Origin: Brevibacterium pigmentatum
GTDB lineage: Bacteria > Actinomycetota > Actinomycetes > Actinomycetales > Brevibacteriaceae
NCBI RefSeq assembly: GCF_011617465.1
Contig: NZ_CP050153.1
Location: 3,162,001 to 3,226,000, forward strand
Reading direction: 5' to 3'
DNA: 64,000 bases
Part shown: piece by piece, positions 37,411-46,021 of the stretch
How positions within the stretch are numbered: the stretch's first letter is position 1
Layout of the letters: every line of letters begins with the position of its first letter
Made by a program: the position numbers and the translations under genes
The notes under the pieces: model-generated
The model's input: the letters and a program-made list of their open reading frames with translations, nothing else
Database searches by the model: none
What the model was told of the DNA's origin: nothing

Positions 37411-38157
37411 ATGTCACTTCAGCGGTTGGAGATTTCAGCCTGGGCACGGCTATCCGCGAAGCTCGCCGGAGTGTTTACGCTGACCAGTGTCTGCCCGGGC
37501 GCCCTCGTTGCGGCGCTGGTCTTCCTACCGCTCGACTTCCGAGAATCAGCGACAGAGAGATTCACTTATCTCACTGCCTCGCTCATCAGCACCGCGGTGC
37601 TCATCGTTGTCTGCCAACGGCTCATCCGCGGTTCCCTTGGCCGCTTCCGGACGAGCAGCAGCCTCACGCGCTTCCTTCGCTACCAGCTGGGAGCGCTCGG
37701 CTGCGGCGCAGGCCTGGGCATCGGCTTCCTGCCAGTGATACTCGAAACAGCCCCGTCCCCAGATCATGCAACTCCTGCCCAATGGGTGTCCTCCATCTGC
37801 GCGGGGCTCGGACTCCTCGTCGTGTCCCTTCTTACCTTCCGCGGCGACCGCCGCAGCCCGTTGACGGCACCGGCCCACCCCAGCATGAGCCTCACCGAAG
37901 GCATCGTCGTCGACTACTGGTCGGACAAACTCCCCAGCGGCGCAACACCGAGTCTCGCGGTGATCCGCTTCGCCGACGAGTCCGGCCGAGCCAGGTCCGC
38001 CCGCCACCTCGTCAGGCGAAGCACGACGACGCTCGGCACAATGGGACGGGCGCAGTACGATCTCCGTCGACCAGACAAGGTCCTGGGCTTCACCTCTGGG
38101 CGGCCGCCTTTCGCAAAGCATCCTTCGCGTACCCGCCGCCAGAAGTTCGTTCCCTGA
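37411..38157 (+). CDS. Membrane protein with DUF3592-like tail, paralogue 1
   Basis: 248 residues. Four likely helices in the first 150 residues (for example ASLISTAVLIVVCQRLI and SICAGLGLLVVSLLTF), then a soluble C-terminal part where VIRFADESGRARSARHL and GRAQYDLRRPDKVLGF have the DUF3592 pattern (value-in-field, then Y-D-P-like strand). It shares the start MSLQ, the RYQLGALGCGAGLGIGFLP stretch and the tail layout with the next gene, so the pair arose by tandem duplication. Function unknown. Confidence 0.8.
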   Translation: MSLQRLEISAWARLSAKLAGVFTLTSVCPGALVAALVFLPLDFRESATERFTYLTASLISTAVLIVVCQRLIRGSLGRFRTSSSLTRFLRYQLGALGCGAGLGIGFLPVILETAPSPDHATPAQWVSSICAGLGLLVVSLLTFRGDRRSPLTAPAHPSMSLTEGIVVDYWSDKLPSGATPSLAVIRFADESGRARSARHLVRRSTTTLGTMGRAQYDLRRPDKVLGFTSGRPPFAKHPSRTRRQKFVP

Positions 38158-38201
38158 CCGAAACCGACCCTTTGACCGCCCGCTGACCTGAGGAACAGAC
38201 C

Positions 38202-38978
38202 ATGTCACTTCAGCCCTTGCGCATCACCGCCGGGCGCAAGCTCGCCGCCGGCTTCGCGGGCATCATCACCATGTCGGTCACACTGCCGTCGGGCTTCGCC
38301 ACCTCAGCGATGGCCTTCCTCCCCATCAGTCCTGCAGATCCGCTCGGTCAGAAGCTCCTCTTCGGCACCCTCGCAGTAATCGTGGCCGCCATCTCCATCG
38401 CCGTCAGCTTTCTGCTCGTACGCGTCGCGCTCGGCCGCATCCGCACCGGAGGCAGCCTGTCCCGATTCTTCCGATACCAGCTGGCTGCGCTCGGAGCCGG
38501 CGCCGGGCTCGGCCTCGGCTTCGTTCCAGCCATGGCCGAGGCCGCTCCGGTCTGGTGGGTGGCTTCGATTACCGCTGGCCTCGGACTCATCGCCGTCTCC
38601 CTGCTCGCCTTCCGCAAGGCTCGCTATCCGATTCTCAGCAGGCCCCCGTATCCGCACATCGGTTTGGCCGAAGGCCGCGTCATCGACGACTGGTCAAATG
38701 GCCAATCGAGGAGTCCGAGCCTGACCGTTGTTCATTTCGTCGACGACAAGGGGCGCGGACGGTGGGTCCGTCACCTCGTTCAGCAGAGTCCGTCACTGCG
38801 GGGAACCGTCGGCCAGGTGGTCTATGACCGTCGTCGTCCCGAAAAGGTCCGACGCTTCGCTGTTGCCCAACAGCTCTTCGATATCCGCCCGCCCCGCGAG
38901 ATCCAGGAGAATTCGGTACCTCAACCACGCACCATCTACCCGATGCCTCCCGGCTCTCGCCCGCAGCGTCCACGCTGA
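38202..38978 (+). CDS. Membrane protein with DUF3592-like tail, paralogue 2
   Basis: 258 residues, 44 bp after its paralogue. Helices include LLFGTLAVIVAAISIAVSFL and VASITAGLGLIAVSLLAF. The shared stretch reads RYQLAALGAGAGLGLGFVP and the tail reads LTVVHFVDDKGRGRWVRHL then GQVVYDRRRPEKVRRF. It ends in a Pro/Arg-rich extension that paralogue 1 lacks. Function unknown. Confidence 0.8.
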   Translation: MSLQPLRITAGRKLAAGFAGIITMSVTLPSGFATSAMAFLPISPADPLGQKLLFGTLAVIVAAISIAVSFLLVRVALGRIRTGGSLSRFFRYQLAALGAGAGLGLGFVPAMAEAAPVWWVASITAGLGLIAVSLLAFRKARYPILSRPPYPHIGLAEGRVIDDWSNGQSRSPSLTVVHFVDDKGRGRWVRHLVQQSPSLRGTVGQVVYDRRRPEKVRRFAVAQQLFDIRPPREIQENSVPQPRTIYPMPPGSRPQRPR

Positions 38979-39133
38979 GCTGAACCCACCACCTGAGCAG
39001 AACTCACCAACACCCACTACCGCCTCGACGAAAGCGAAGACAGTCGAACGCCCTCGCGTAGCTGGACCCGCCTCGGCGAGCATTTCTGAACGCGAGCTGG
39101 TCGCAGCCGCATATTTCACTGAAATCGGCCTTT

Positions 39134-39206
39134 CTTTCCTGAGAACGAATGCCCGACCCGGGGTCCAAATGGACTTTCCTGAGAGCCTTTCAGTGACGCA
39201 TGTCAC
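39134..39206 (+). promoter_or_regulatory. Direct repeats and dyad upstream of the response regulator
   Basis: CTTTCCTGAGA at 39134 and again at 39174, 40 bp apart (about four helical turns), and a dyad AGTGAC-GCAT-GTCACA at about 39191-39206. They lie 57-129 bp before the response-regulator start, as expected for autoregulation of a two-component operon. Confidence 0.45.
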
Positions 39207-39262
39207 ATTCGCATTCAGGCAACCCCCAGCCCACTCCCAGAAATGGGCTCCAGACTGGATTC

Positions 39263-40021
39263 ATGACTACAGCACAGAACGACACCGACATCGAAGCCAC
39301 CCTGCTCGTTGTCGATGATGAGCCCAATATCCGCGAACTCCTGTCCACCAGTCTCCGCTTCGCCGGATTCGACGTCGTCTCCGCCGCCAACGGTGCCGAG
39401 GCGCTGCGTCTGGCCGAACAGACCGACATCGACCTCCTCGTCCTCGACGTCATGCTCCCGGACATGGACGGCTTCACCGTCACCCGCCGTCTGCGCCAGA
39501 TCGGCATGAACGCCCCCGTCGTGTTCCTCACCGCCCGTGATGACACCTCGGACAAGATCACCGGTCTGACCGTCGGCGGCGACGACTATGTGACGAAGCC
39601 CTTCAGCCTCGAAGAGGTCGTCGCACGCATCCGCGCGGTCCTCCGCCGCACCCGCAACCTCGAAGACGAGGAGAACGCCGTCATCGTGGCGGGCGACCTC
39701 GAACTCGACGACGACACCCATGAGGTCCGTCGCTCCGGCATCCTCATCGACCTCTCCCCCACCGAGTTCAAGCTGCTGCGCTACCTCATGCTCAACACGA
39801 ACCGTGTCCTGTCGAAGTCCCAGATCCTCGACCATGTGTGGGAGTACGATTTCGGCGGCGACACCGGAATCGTCGAGTCCTATATCTCCTACCTGCGCCG
39901 CAAGATCGACGTCACGCCGGAGACGGATGCCGCCGGCCACCCCGTCGAGATGGAGTGGACGCCGATGATCCAGACCAAGCGCGGGGTCGGCTACATGCTG
40001 CGCACACCGGAAGCCAAGTAG
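39263..40021 (+). CDS. OmpR-family response regulator (TrcR/MprA-like)
   Basis: 252 residues. Receiver domain with acidic pair VVDDE, phospho-Asp in LLVLDVMLPDMDG, Thr in VFLTARDD and Lys in DYVTKPFS. Winged-helix DNA-binding domain with LSPTEFKLLRYLMLNTNRVL and YISYLRRKID. I start at ATG 39263; an upstream ATG at 39200 adds unrelated residues. It is followed 30 bp later by a histidine kinase and then HtrA, the same order as mprA-mprB-pepD in mycobacteria, which senses envelope stress. Confidence 0.92.
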   Translation: MTTAQNDTDIEATLLVVDDEPNIRELLSTSLRFAGFDVVSAANGAEALRLAEQTDIDLLVLDVMLPDMDGFTVTRRLRQIGMNAPVVFLTARDDTSDKITGLTVGGDDYVTKPFSLEEVVARIRAVLRRTRNLEDEENAVIVAGDLELDDDTHEVRRSGILIDLSPTEFKLLRYLMLNTNRVLSKSQILDHVWEYDFGGDTGIVESYISYLRRKIDVTPETDAAGHPVEMEWTPMIQTKRGVGYMLRTPEAK

Positions 40022-40051
40022 TCGTCCATGCAAGGGCGATAGATTACATAC

Positions 40052-42124
40052 GTGGCAATAGAATCCCGTCCCTCCCGTCCCGGCTTCTGGGAAGAATGGT
40101 CTCTGACCACCAAGCTGCTGGCCATCATGATGCTGCTCATGCTGCTCGTCCTCACGGGGACGAGCGCTTGGGTGTTGGAGAACCTGCGCGACAGCCTCGT
40201 CCAGCGCACCGATGAACGACTCATCAGCGCCTCGGAGACACTGGCGAAGCAGGCCTACCAAGATGTGTTCCAACCAGCCGAGCTCCAGTCCGGGGACGAT
40301 GACGCCGAGGAGTCGCCGTCGTCGACGACGATCGATTCGAATTCCTGGGATCAGCTCAAGAGTCTCCTGCCGGGAGGCTTCTATGTGCAGTTCTACGACA
40401 CGAACGGGGACCCGATCCGCGATCCCGTCGCCCCGGAGCCGCAGAACCATCCGATCCTGCCGAAGATCGATGAGAAGGAAGTCTATTCCCGCGGCGGCGA
40501 GCCCTTCACCGTCGCTGGAACGAGTTCGCAGTGGCGGGCGCGGGCGATGAAGGTGAAGAACACCGACGTGCTCGTGTCCATCGCAGTGCCGTTCGACCGC
40601 GAGGTCGACAACATCAACGAGCGAGCGCGGAACACGATGATCGGCATCGGCCTGCTGGCCCTGGCGATGGTCGCCGGAGTCGGCTATTGGGCGATCAACA
40701 ACACGTTCCGGCCGCTGCGCGATATCGAGAAGACCGCTTCCCGCATCGCCGCCGGTGACCTGTCCCAACGTGTGCCCAGCTATCCGCGCAATACCGAGCT
40801 CGGGCGTCTGTCGGCGGCGCTGAATACGATGCTCGGACGCATCGAGGACTCCTTCGACGGGCAGACCCGGTCGGAGAAGCGCATCCGCCAGTTCGTCTCC
40901 GACGCCTCCCACGAGCTGCGCACTCCCCTGGTCACGATCCGCGGTTACGCGGAGCTGTACCGGCAGGGCGCGATCACGAAGTCCGAGGACGTTGCCAATG
41001 CGATGGAGCGGATGGAGTCCGAGGCCAAACGCATGGGCGTCCTCGTCGACGATCTCGTCGTCCTCGCCCGACTCGACGAGCAGCGCGCCGCCGAGATCGG
41101 TCCGATCGACCTGCACAAGGTCGTCCGAGACGCCGCTGCCGATGCCGCGGCACAGGCACCGGACCGCGATATCAGCTTCATCGGACTCCACGGTGAGGAC
41201 GCCCAGCCGGTGCCGATGATCCGCGGTTCCGAGTCGAAGATCCGCCAGGTCATCGTCAACCTCGCCGGCAACGCCGTGCGCCACACTCCCGAGCACACCG
41301 CGATCGAATTCGCCGTCGGCGTCGTCGGTCTGCCCGAGTCGGTCGACCCTGATTCCGCTGATACCGGCGAGATCCGTGAGGGCGGTGCCCGCGGTCAGAA
41401 CGGCCGCAACGGCAAGAGCGGGGCGAAGGACAAACCGCGTGAGCGCGGGTTCGTCACCGGTGGAGTCCGCATCTTCCGCCGAGGCGACTCTGCCGGAAAC
41501 GACCAAGCCGACACCCATCCGAACCCCCGGTCCGCGGCTCAGGCCGACACCCAACCCGACCGTCAGTTGGAACCCGAGGAGACCACCCCGGACGCGGGGC
41601 AGGGGAACGGGCAGCACAACGGGCAGCTGCAGACCCCCTCAGGAGATCGGTCCGGAGCCCAGCCAGGATCACAGTCCGGCGCTCAAGCAGAGGCATCGGC
41701 CGATTCGCAGACCCCGTCGCAATCCGGTCCGGCGACCGATCCCCAGTCCGGCTCCACGGCCAAGACCCCAGAGCCGGCGAACATCGTCCCCGATGTCACG
41801 GCTGCCGGATCCATCACGGTCGATGAGTCTCTGCGCGGATTCCCCAACGGTCGGGTCCGCTTCGAGGTCAGAGACCACGGAGACGGAATCGACCCCGAGG
41901 TGGTTCCGCGCATCTTCGAGCGCTTCTACCGCCTCGACGTGTCCCGGACCAGGGACACCGGCGGTTCCGGGCTCGGACTGTCGATCGTCAAGGCGATCGT
42001 GGAGAACCACCATGGTGCGATCTCCGTCCACGAAACTCCGGGAGGCGGTGCGACGTTCCGCATCGACCTGCCCATCTCCGACAACGGCGAAACCACTGCG
42101 GACACGCGAAAGGATGAGCGATGA
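40052..42124 (+). CDS. Sensor histidine kinase with a long insertion in the ATPase domain
   Basis: 690 residues. TM1 (LLAIMMLLMLLVLTGTSAWV), an extracytoplasmic sensor of about 150 residues, TM2 (MIGIGLLALAMVAGVGYWAI), HAMP, then HisKA with the phospho-His in DASHELRTPLVTIRGYAELY (about residue 287). The ATPase N box NLAGNAVRHTP is near residue 405, but the DHGDGI box comes near 607. Some 170 residues of Gln/Ser/Gly/Pro-rich text lie between, where 30-40 residues are usual. The G2 box GGSGLGLSIVKAI is intact. It starts at GTG 40052, 6 nt after TAGATT, which may give a separate leaderless message. ATGA overlap with the protease gene. Confidence 0.92.
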   Translation: MAIESRPSRPGFWEEWSLTTKLLAIMMLLMLLVLTGTSAWVLENLRDSLVQRTDERLISASETLAKQAYQDVFQPAELQSGDDDAEESPSSTTIDSNSWDQLKSLLPGGFYVQFYDTNGDPIRDPVAPEPQNHPILPKIDEKEVYSRGGEPFTVAGTSSQWRARAMKVKNTDVLVSIAVPFDREVDNINERARNTMIGIGLLALAMVAGVGYWAINNTFRPLRDIEKTASRIAAGDLSQRVPSYPRNTELGRLSAALNTMLGRIEDSFDGQTRSEKRIRQFVSDASHELRTPLVTIRGYAELYRQGAITKSEDVANAMERMESEAKRMGVLVDDLVVLARLDEQRAAEIGPIDLHKVVRDAAADAAAQAPDRDISFIGLHGEDAQPVPMIRGSESKIRQVIVNLAGNAVRHTPEHTAIEFAVGVVGLPESVDPDSADTGEIREGGARGQNGRNGKSGAKDKPRERGFVTGGVRIFRRGDSAGNDQADTHPNPRSAAQADTQPDRQLEPEETTPDAGQGNGQHNGQLQTPSGDRSGAQPGSQSGAQAEASADSQTPSQSGPATDPQSGSTAKTPEPANIVPDVTAAGSITVDESLRGFPNGRVRFEVRDHGDGIDPEVVPRIFERFYRLDVSRTRDTGGSGLGLSIVKAIVENHHGAISVHETPGGGATFRIDLPISDNGETTADTRKDER

Positions 42125-44220
42125 ACGAGAACAACGACTCCCAGAATCCGGATGAGGTGTCCCGCAGCTCCCGATCGGACGACCAGACTCCGCACCCAAC
42201 GGCGGATCAGGACGGAGCTTCTACCACCGAGGGACGTCGCGGCCCCTCCGCCGGAGGCTACCGCGGATCCGGCGCCGAGGTTCCGCGCACCTTCCCCTCT
42301 CAGTCCAACGGCCCGGCCCGAGTCAGTCCACCCGTCGCACCGCCCGAGCGTCGCCCCGACGTTGCGCCGACTCGCGCGCAGAACCCTGTGGACGGTTCCC
42401 CTCACCGAGGCGGCTCCCCCTCCCAGCAGCCCTCCCCCTACCAGCCCGGTGGGCAACAGGGCGGTCAAGCCGGCGGTCAGGCCAACGGGCGCCAGGACGG
42501 ACAGCCAGCTCAGCCCGGTCAGCCGGGCGGCCAATCGGGACAACCCCAGCATCCATCGCCGTATCAGTATCAGCAGAATGGGCAGCAGTCCTCTTCGTAT
42601 CAGCCGGGCAACCAGCAGCAAGGTGGCCAGCAGCCGGGCGGCCAGCCCGGCTATCAAGGAAACCAGAACGCCCAAAACACCTTCGGCAACCAGCCGCAGC
42701 CGGGCCGGCAGACCGCTCAGACGAATCAGGCCCAGCATCCGTCCCCGTACGGTCAGCCTCAGCAGAACGGTTCGCAGTCGCATCCGGGGCAGAATGCCAA
42801 CGGACGGAACGGCCAAGGCGCATCGGCCACCGGAGCCGGTGCCGCGGCAGGTGCCGGAGCGGCAGCGGCCGGTGCCGGTGCGCATCACGCCGGATCGCAC
42901 TCTCAGCAGACAGGTTCCGCCGGTTATCCGGGACAGCAGAACGCGCCCGGCCAGCAACCCGGTTCCAACGCCTATGCGGCGGCACCCGGTTCGGGGCCCT
43001 ATTCCTCGGAATTCTCGGCCGTCGGTTCTCAGCCCGGACCAGGAGGTCCCGGCGGGCCCGGTGGACCATACGGGCCGGACGGGTTCGGTCCGTACGGAGC
43101 TCAACAGCCGCCTCGGCGAGAGAAGAAGGGACCCGGTTGGGGCGCGACGATCGCGATCGGACTGGTGGCTGCCCTCCTCGGTGGGGCTCTCGCGTTCGGC
43201 GGAAACTATGCCCTCTCGGCGCTGCAGAATGAGGAGCCGCGCAAGGTCGCCGAGGAGACGATCGAGACTCCCGACTGGACGCAAGTCGCAGAGAAGACCT
43301 CGGACAGCGTGATGTCGATCCAGGTCGGCACGCGCGGTCAGGTCCAAGGGGTCGGCTCGGGGGCGCTGTACGACGATCAGGGCCACGTCATCACGAACAA
43401 CCACGTCGTCGCTCCGGCGGACACCCCCGACGGCGAGATCGCCGTGACCATGAAGAACGGTGAGACGACGGAGGCGAAGATCGTCGGCCGCGACCCCTCG
43501 ACCGATATCGCCGTCATCAAACTCGATCAGGTGCCCGACGGTGTGAAGCCGCTGGTCATCGGTGATTCGAAGAAGCTGACCGTGGGCGATCCGGTGATGG
43601 CCCTGGGCAATCCGCTCGGCCTGGCCAACACCGTGACCACCGGTATTGTCTCCGCGCTCGACCGCCCGGTGTCGACGGAGAACATCGGCGAGGATGCATC
43701 CTCGCAGGAGAAGGAGATGACGATCACGAACGCCATCCAGACGGATGCGGCGATCAACCCCGGCAACTCGGGTGGACCGCTGGTCAACGGTGATGGCGAG
43801 TTCATCGGCGTGAACTCGGCGGCGGCTTCGCTGAGTCAGGGCGAGGGTGGACAGTCCGGATCGATCGGCATCGGGTTCGCGATCCCCGCGAACCAGGCCG
43901 TGATGATCGCCGACCAGCTCATCTCCTCCGGCAAGGCCCAGCATCCGTTCCTCGGAATCACGCTCACCGACGGGCACATCAACAGCGGCGGAATCAGCCG
44001 CGGCAGCGCCAAGGTGCAGTCCGTGGCCAGCGGATCCCCCGCTGCCAAGGCCGGAATCAAAGACGGAGACGACATCATCGAGGTGGCCGGGACCAAGGTC
44101 AACAACGCCATCGCCCTGCGCGCCCTCGTCCGGGCTCAGCCGGTGAACACTCCGGTCGAGGTCACCGTGGTCCGCGGCGGGAAGGAACAGAAGCTCGACG
44201 TCACGCTCGTGCTGCAGTAG
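42121..44220 (+). CDS. HtrA/DegP-type membrane serine protease with PDZ domain
   Basis: 699 residues. A cytoplasmic N-terminal region of about 340 residues is Gln/Gly/Pro/Ser-rich with PGGQ- and QQ-like repeats. One helix follows (ATIAIGLVAALLGGALAFGG), then a trypsin-like domain with triad His428 (HVITNNHVV), Asp462 (DPSTDIAVIKL) and Ser550 (NPGNSGGPLV), and one PDZ domain (GSPAAKAGIKDGDDIIEVAG). It degrades or refolds damaged exported proteins. Cotranscription with the kinase (overlap of 4 nt) fits a PepD-like role in envelope stress and feedback on the kinase. Confidence 0.93.
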   Translation: MNENNDSQNPDEVSRSSRSDDQTPHPTADQDGASTTEGRRGPSAGGYRGSGAEVPRTFPSQSNGPARVSPPVAPPERRPDVAPTRAQNPVDGSPHRGGSPSQQPSPYQPGGQQGGQAGGQANGRQDGQPAQPGQPGGQSGQPQHPSPYQYQQNGQQSSSYQPGNQQQGGQQPGGQPGYQGNQNAQNTFGNQPQPGRQTAQTNQAQHPSPYGQPQQNGSQSHPGQNANGRNGQGASATGAGAAAGAGAAAAGAGAHHAGSHSQQTGSAGYPGQQNAPGQQPGSNAYAAAPGSGPYSSEFSAVGSQPGPGGPGGPGGPYGPDGFGPYGAQQPPRREKKGPGWGATIAIGLVAALLGGALAFGGNYALSALQNEEPRKVAEETIETPDWTQVAEKTSDSVMSIQVGTRGQVQGVGSGALYDDQGHVITNNHVVAPADTPDGEIAVTMKNGETTEAKIVGRDPSTDIAVIKLDQVPDGVKPLVIGDSKKLTVGDPVMALGNPLGLANTVTTGIVSALDRPVSTENIGEDASSQEKEMTITNAIQTDAAINPGNSGGPLVNGDGEFIGVNSAAASLSQGEGGQSGSIGIGFAIPANQAVMIADQLISSGKAQHPFLGITLTDGHINSGGISRGSAKVQSVASGSPAAKAGIKDGDDIIEVAGTKVNNAIALRALVRAQPVNTPVEVTVVRGGKEQKLDVTLVLQ

Positions 44221-44273
44221 ATCCGCGACTCACGCGTGAGAGCCTGGGGACGTTGCCGCGACTCAGCCACCTG

Positions 44274-44308
44274 GAGGGTGTGGACAGCCGAACGCTGTCC
44301 ACACCCTC
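44274..44308 (+). terminator. Terminator of the two-component/HtrA operon
   Basis: A perfect 15-bp stem (GAGGGTGTGGACAGC), 5-nt loop, then TTTCC. Confidence 0.85.
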
Positions 44309-44401
44309 TTTCCGTGCTCTTCCGCTCACCATCCTTGACCGTCGACACTGATCTCGTCTCGCCCGACCGTGGCGGAACGTCTCTGACCACAAGGAGTGAT
44401 G

Positions 44402-44689
44402 ATGAGTTTCGAAGTCGACGCCGAACGTGTCCAATCTGCTGCCACCGCCGCCGCCAACACCTCCCGCAACCTCGCGTCCGAATCCGACACGATGACGCGC
44501 AATCTGCTCGCTCTCCAAGAATGCTGGCGCGGCAGTGCGTCACAGAACTTCCAGGCCGTGGTCAACCAGTGGGAGCGTGCCCAGAAGCAGCTCATGGAAT
44601 CGCTCGACTCCGTCCACGGTGCGCTCCACACAGCCGCCCGGCAGTACTCCGAAGTCGAAGCGGCGAACTCGCGCCTCTTCGCTCCCTGA
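44402..44689 (+). CDS. WXG100-family protein (ESAT-6-like)
   Basis: 95 residues, helix-turn-helix hairpin with the W-x-G turn as CWRGSASQNFQAVVNQWE. Family members are secreted by type VII systems or act as antitoxin-like partners; no Ess/Esx machinery or LXG toxin is in the window. Three start codons stand in a row (GTG 44396, ATG 44399, ATG 44402); AAGGAG at 44391-44396 best suits ATG 44402. It sits alone between the HtrA terminator and pspA. Confidence 0.88.
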   Translation: MSFEVDAERVQSAATAAANTSRNLASESDTMTRNLLALQECWRGSASQNFQAVVNQWERAQKQLMESLDSVHGALHTAARQYSEVEAANSRLFAP

Positions 44690-44911
44690 ACCGACCGAGT
44701 CCCACCCGCCAAGTGTCACAGACTCCGGCTGCGGATCCCGAGATACCGCGGCCGGGATCTGTTCGTACTCGTAGTCGGCGTCTGGCAAACTATCAGCCTT
44801 TCTCAGTAGACTTGAGAGCGATAGTTCGCGGCGGTGTTGGCCAAGAATCTCCGGACCGGAGTGGATCGGGTTGGCAGCGTCGGGTCAAACCAATGCAGGA
44901 GTCGACTACGG

Positions 44912-45661
44912 ATGAGTATCTTCCAACGGATCGCGACGATCTTCGGTGCCAAGGCCAACAAAGCTCTGGACAAGGCCGAGAACCCCAACGAAACCCTTGA
45001 CTATTCGTACCAGAAGCAGCTTGAACTGCTGCAGAAGGTCCGCCGCGGTGTTGCCGATGTCGCCACCAGCCGCAAACGCCTCGAGCTGCAGATCAACCAG
45101 CTCGAGCAGCAGCAGAACAAGCTCTCCGGTCAGGCCGAGAAGGCCATGCAGATCGGCCGCGAGGAGCTCGCCCGTGAGGCTCTGACCCGCAAGTCCGGCC
45201 TGACCCAGCAGATCACCGATCTGCAGACTCAGCACGAAGGACTGCAGGGTGAGGAGCAGAAGCTCACTCTCGCCTCGCAGCGCCTGCAGGCAAAGGTCGA
45301 CGCCTTCCGCACTAAGAAGGAGACCCTCAAGGCCACGTACAATGCCGCCGACGCGCAGACCAAGATCGGCGAAGCGTTCTCGGGCATCTCGGAAGAGCTC
45401 GGCGACGTCGGGCTCGCCGTCCAGCGTGCCGAGGACAAGACCGCCTCGCTGCAGGCCCGCGCCGGTGCCGTCGATGAGCTCCTCGCTTCCGGTGCTCTCG
45501 ACGATGTCACGGGTACCCAGAAGGACGACATCACCGCTCAGCTCGATTCCCTCTCCAGCGAGAACGACGTGGAGATGGAACTTCAGCGGATGCGTGAGTC
45601 CCTGCCTGCCGGTTCCGAGAAGCAGGACCAGAAGTCGCTCGAAGGTGAGGATAAGCAATGA
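44912..45661 (+). CDS. pspA: Phage shock protein A (PspA/IM30 family)
   Basis: 249 residues, almost wholly coiled coil. It begins MSIFQRIATIFGAKANKALD and continues with ETLDYSYQKQLELLQKVRRG, both typical. PspA/Vipp1 proteins are ESCRT-III-like and stabilise a stressed cell membrane. The ATG has AGGAG at good distance; an upstream in-frame ATG at 44834 is not needed. It overlaps the next gene by ATGA and heads the PspA-PspAA-HtpX-PspAB set. Confidence 0.93.
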   Translation: MSIFQRIATIFGAKANKALDKAENPNETLDYSYQKQLELLQKVRRGVADVATSRKRLELQINQLEQQQNKLSGQAEKAMQIGREELAREALTRKSGLTQQITDLQTQHEGLQGEEQKLTLASQRLQAKVDAFRTKKETLKATYNAADAQTKIGEAFSGISEELGDVGLAVQRAEDKTASLQARAGAVDELLASGALDDVTGTQKDDITAQLDSLSSENDVEMELQRMRESLPAGSEKQDQKSLEGEDKQ

Positions 45662-45942
45662 TCATCCGCATCATGGGCGAAGGGCAGTTCGACGTTCTGA
45701 ACGTCGACCAGAACCTGCTCCAGAAGTACGACAACCAGGTCGAGGATGCCGTCAATGCGGGCAATGAGGAAGCCGCCCGCACCGCACTGAGTGCCCTCCA
45801 CGACTACGTCACGGCCAACGGGCAGCCGGTTGCCGATGACTACCTCGGATCCTCCGATGTCGTCATCCCCTTCGTCGACGCCACCTTGGCCGAGATCGCC
45901 GAACTGCTCACCGGCGAGGGCTTCATCCCGGATCCGGCCTGA
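45658..45942 (+). CDS. pspAA: PspA-associated protein PspAA
   Basis: 94 residues. MIIRIMGEGQFDVLNVDQNL is the usual start of the PspAA domain, which is found next to PspA in actinobacteria and archaea. It probably binds PspA; mechanism unknown. It is translationally coupled to pspA. Confidence 0.85.
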   Translation: MIIRIMGEGQFDVLNVDQNLLQKYDNQVEDAVNAGNEEAARTALSALHDYVTANGQPVADDYLGSSDVVIPFVDATLAEIAELLTGEGFIPDPA

Positions 45943-45965
45943 AACCACAGAGCACCGAAATGCAC

Positions 45966-45994
45966 CCGGCCCATTGTCTTCGACAGTGGGCCGG
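45966..45994 (+). terminator. Hairpin between pspAA and htpX
   Basis: CCGGCCCATTGTC / GACAGTGGGCCGG, 13 bp with one T-G wobble, 3-nt loop, weak T tail. It probably lowers transcription into htpX rather than stopping it, since the four genes form a conserved set. Confidence 0.6.
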
Positions 45995-46021
45995 TTCTGC
46001 CACTGCCAGAGAGGAACCACG

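Noticed and set aside
39215..41617. Minus-strand open frame of 800 codons opposite the two-component genes
   Set aside because: Antisense shadow of the response regulator and kinase; Arg/His/Gly-rich with no recognisable domain. The similar frame at 41926-43977 is rejected for the same reason.
42461..42700. Short Gln/Gly-rich DNA repeats in htrA as a possible CRISPR-like array
   Set aside because: They are in-frame coding repeats of irregular length without spacers.
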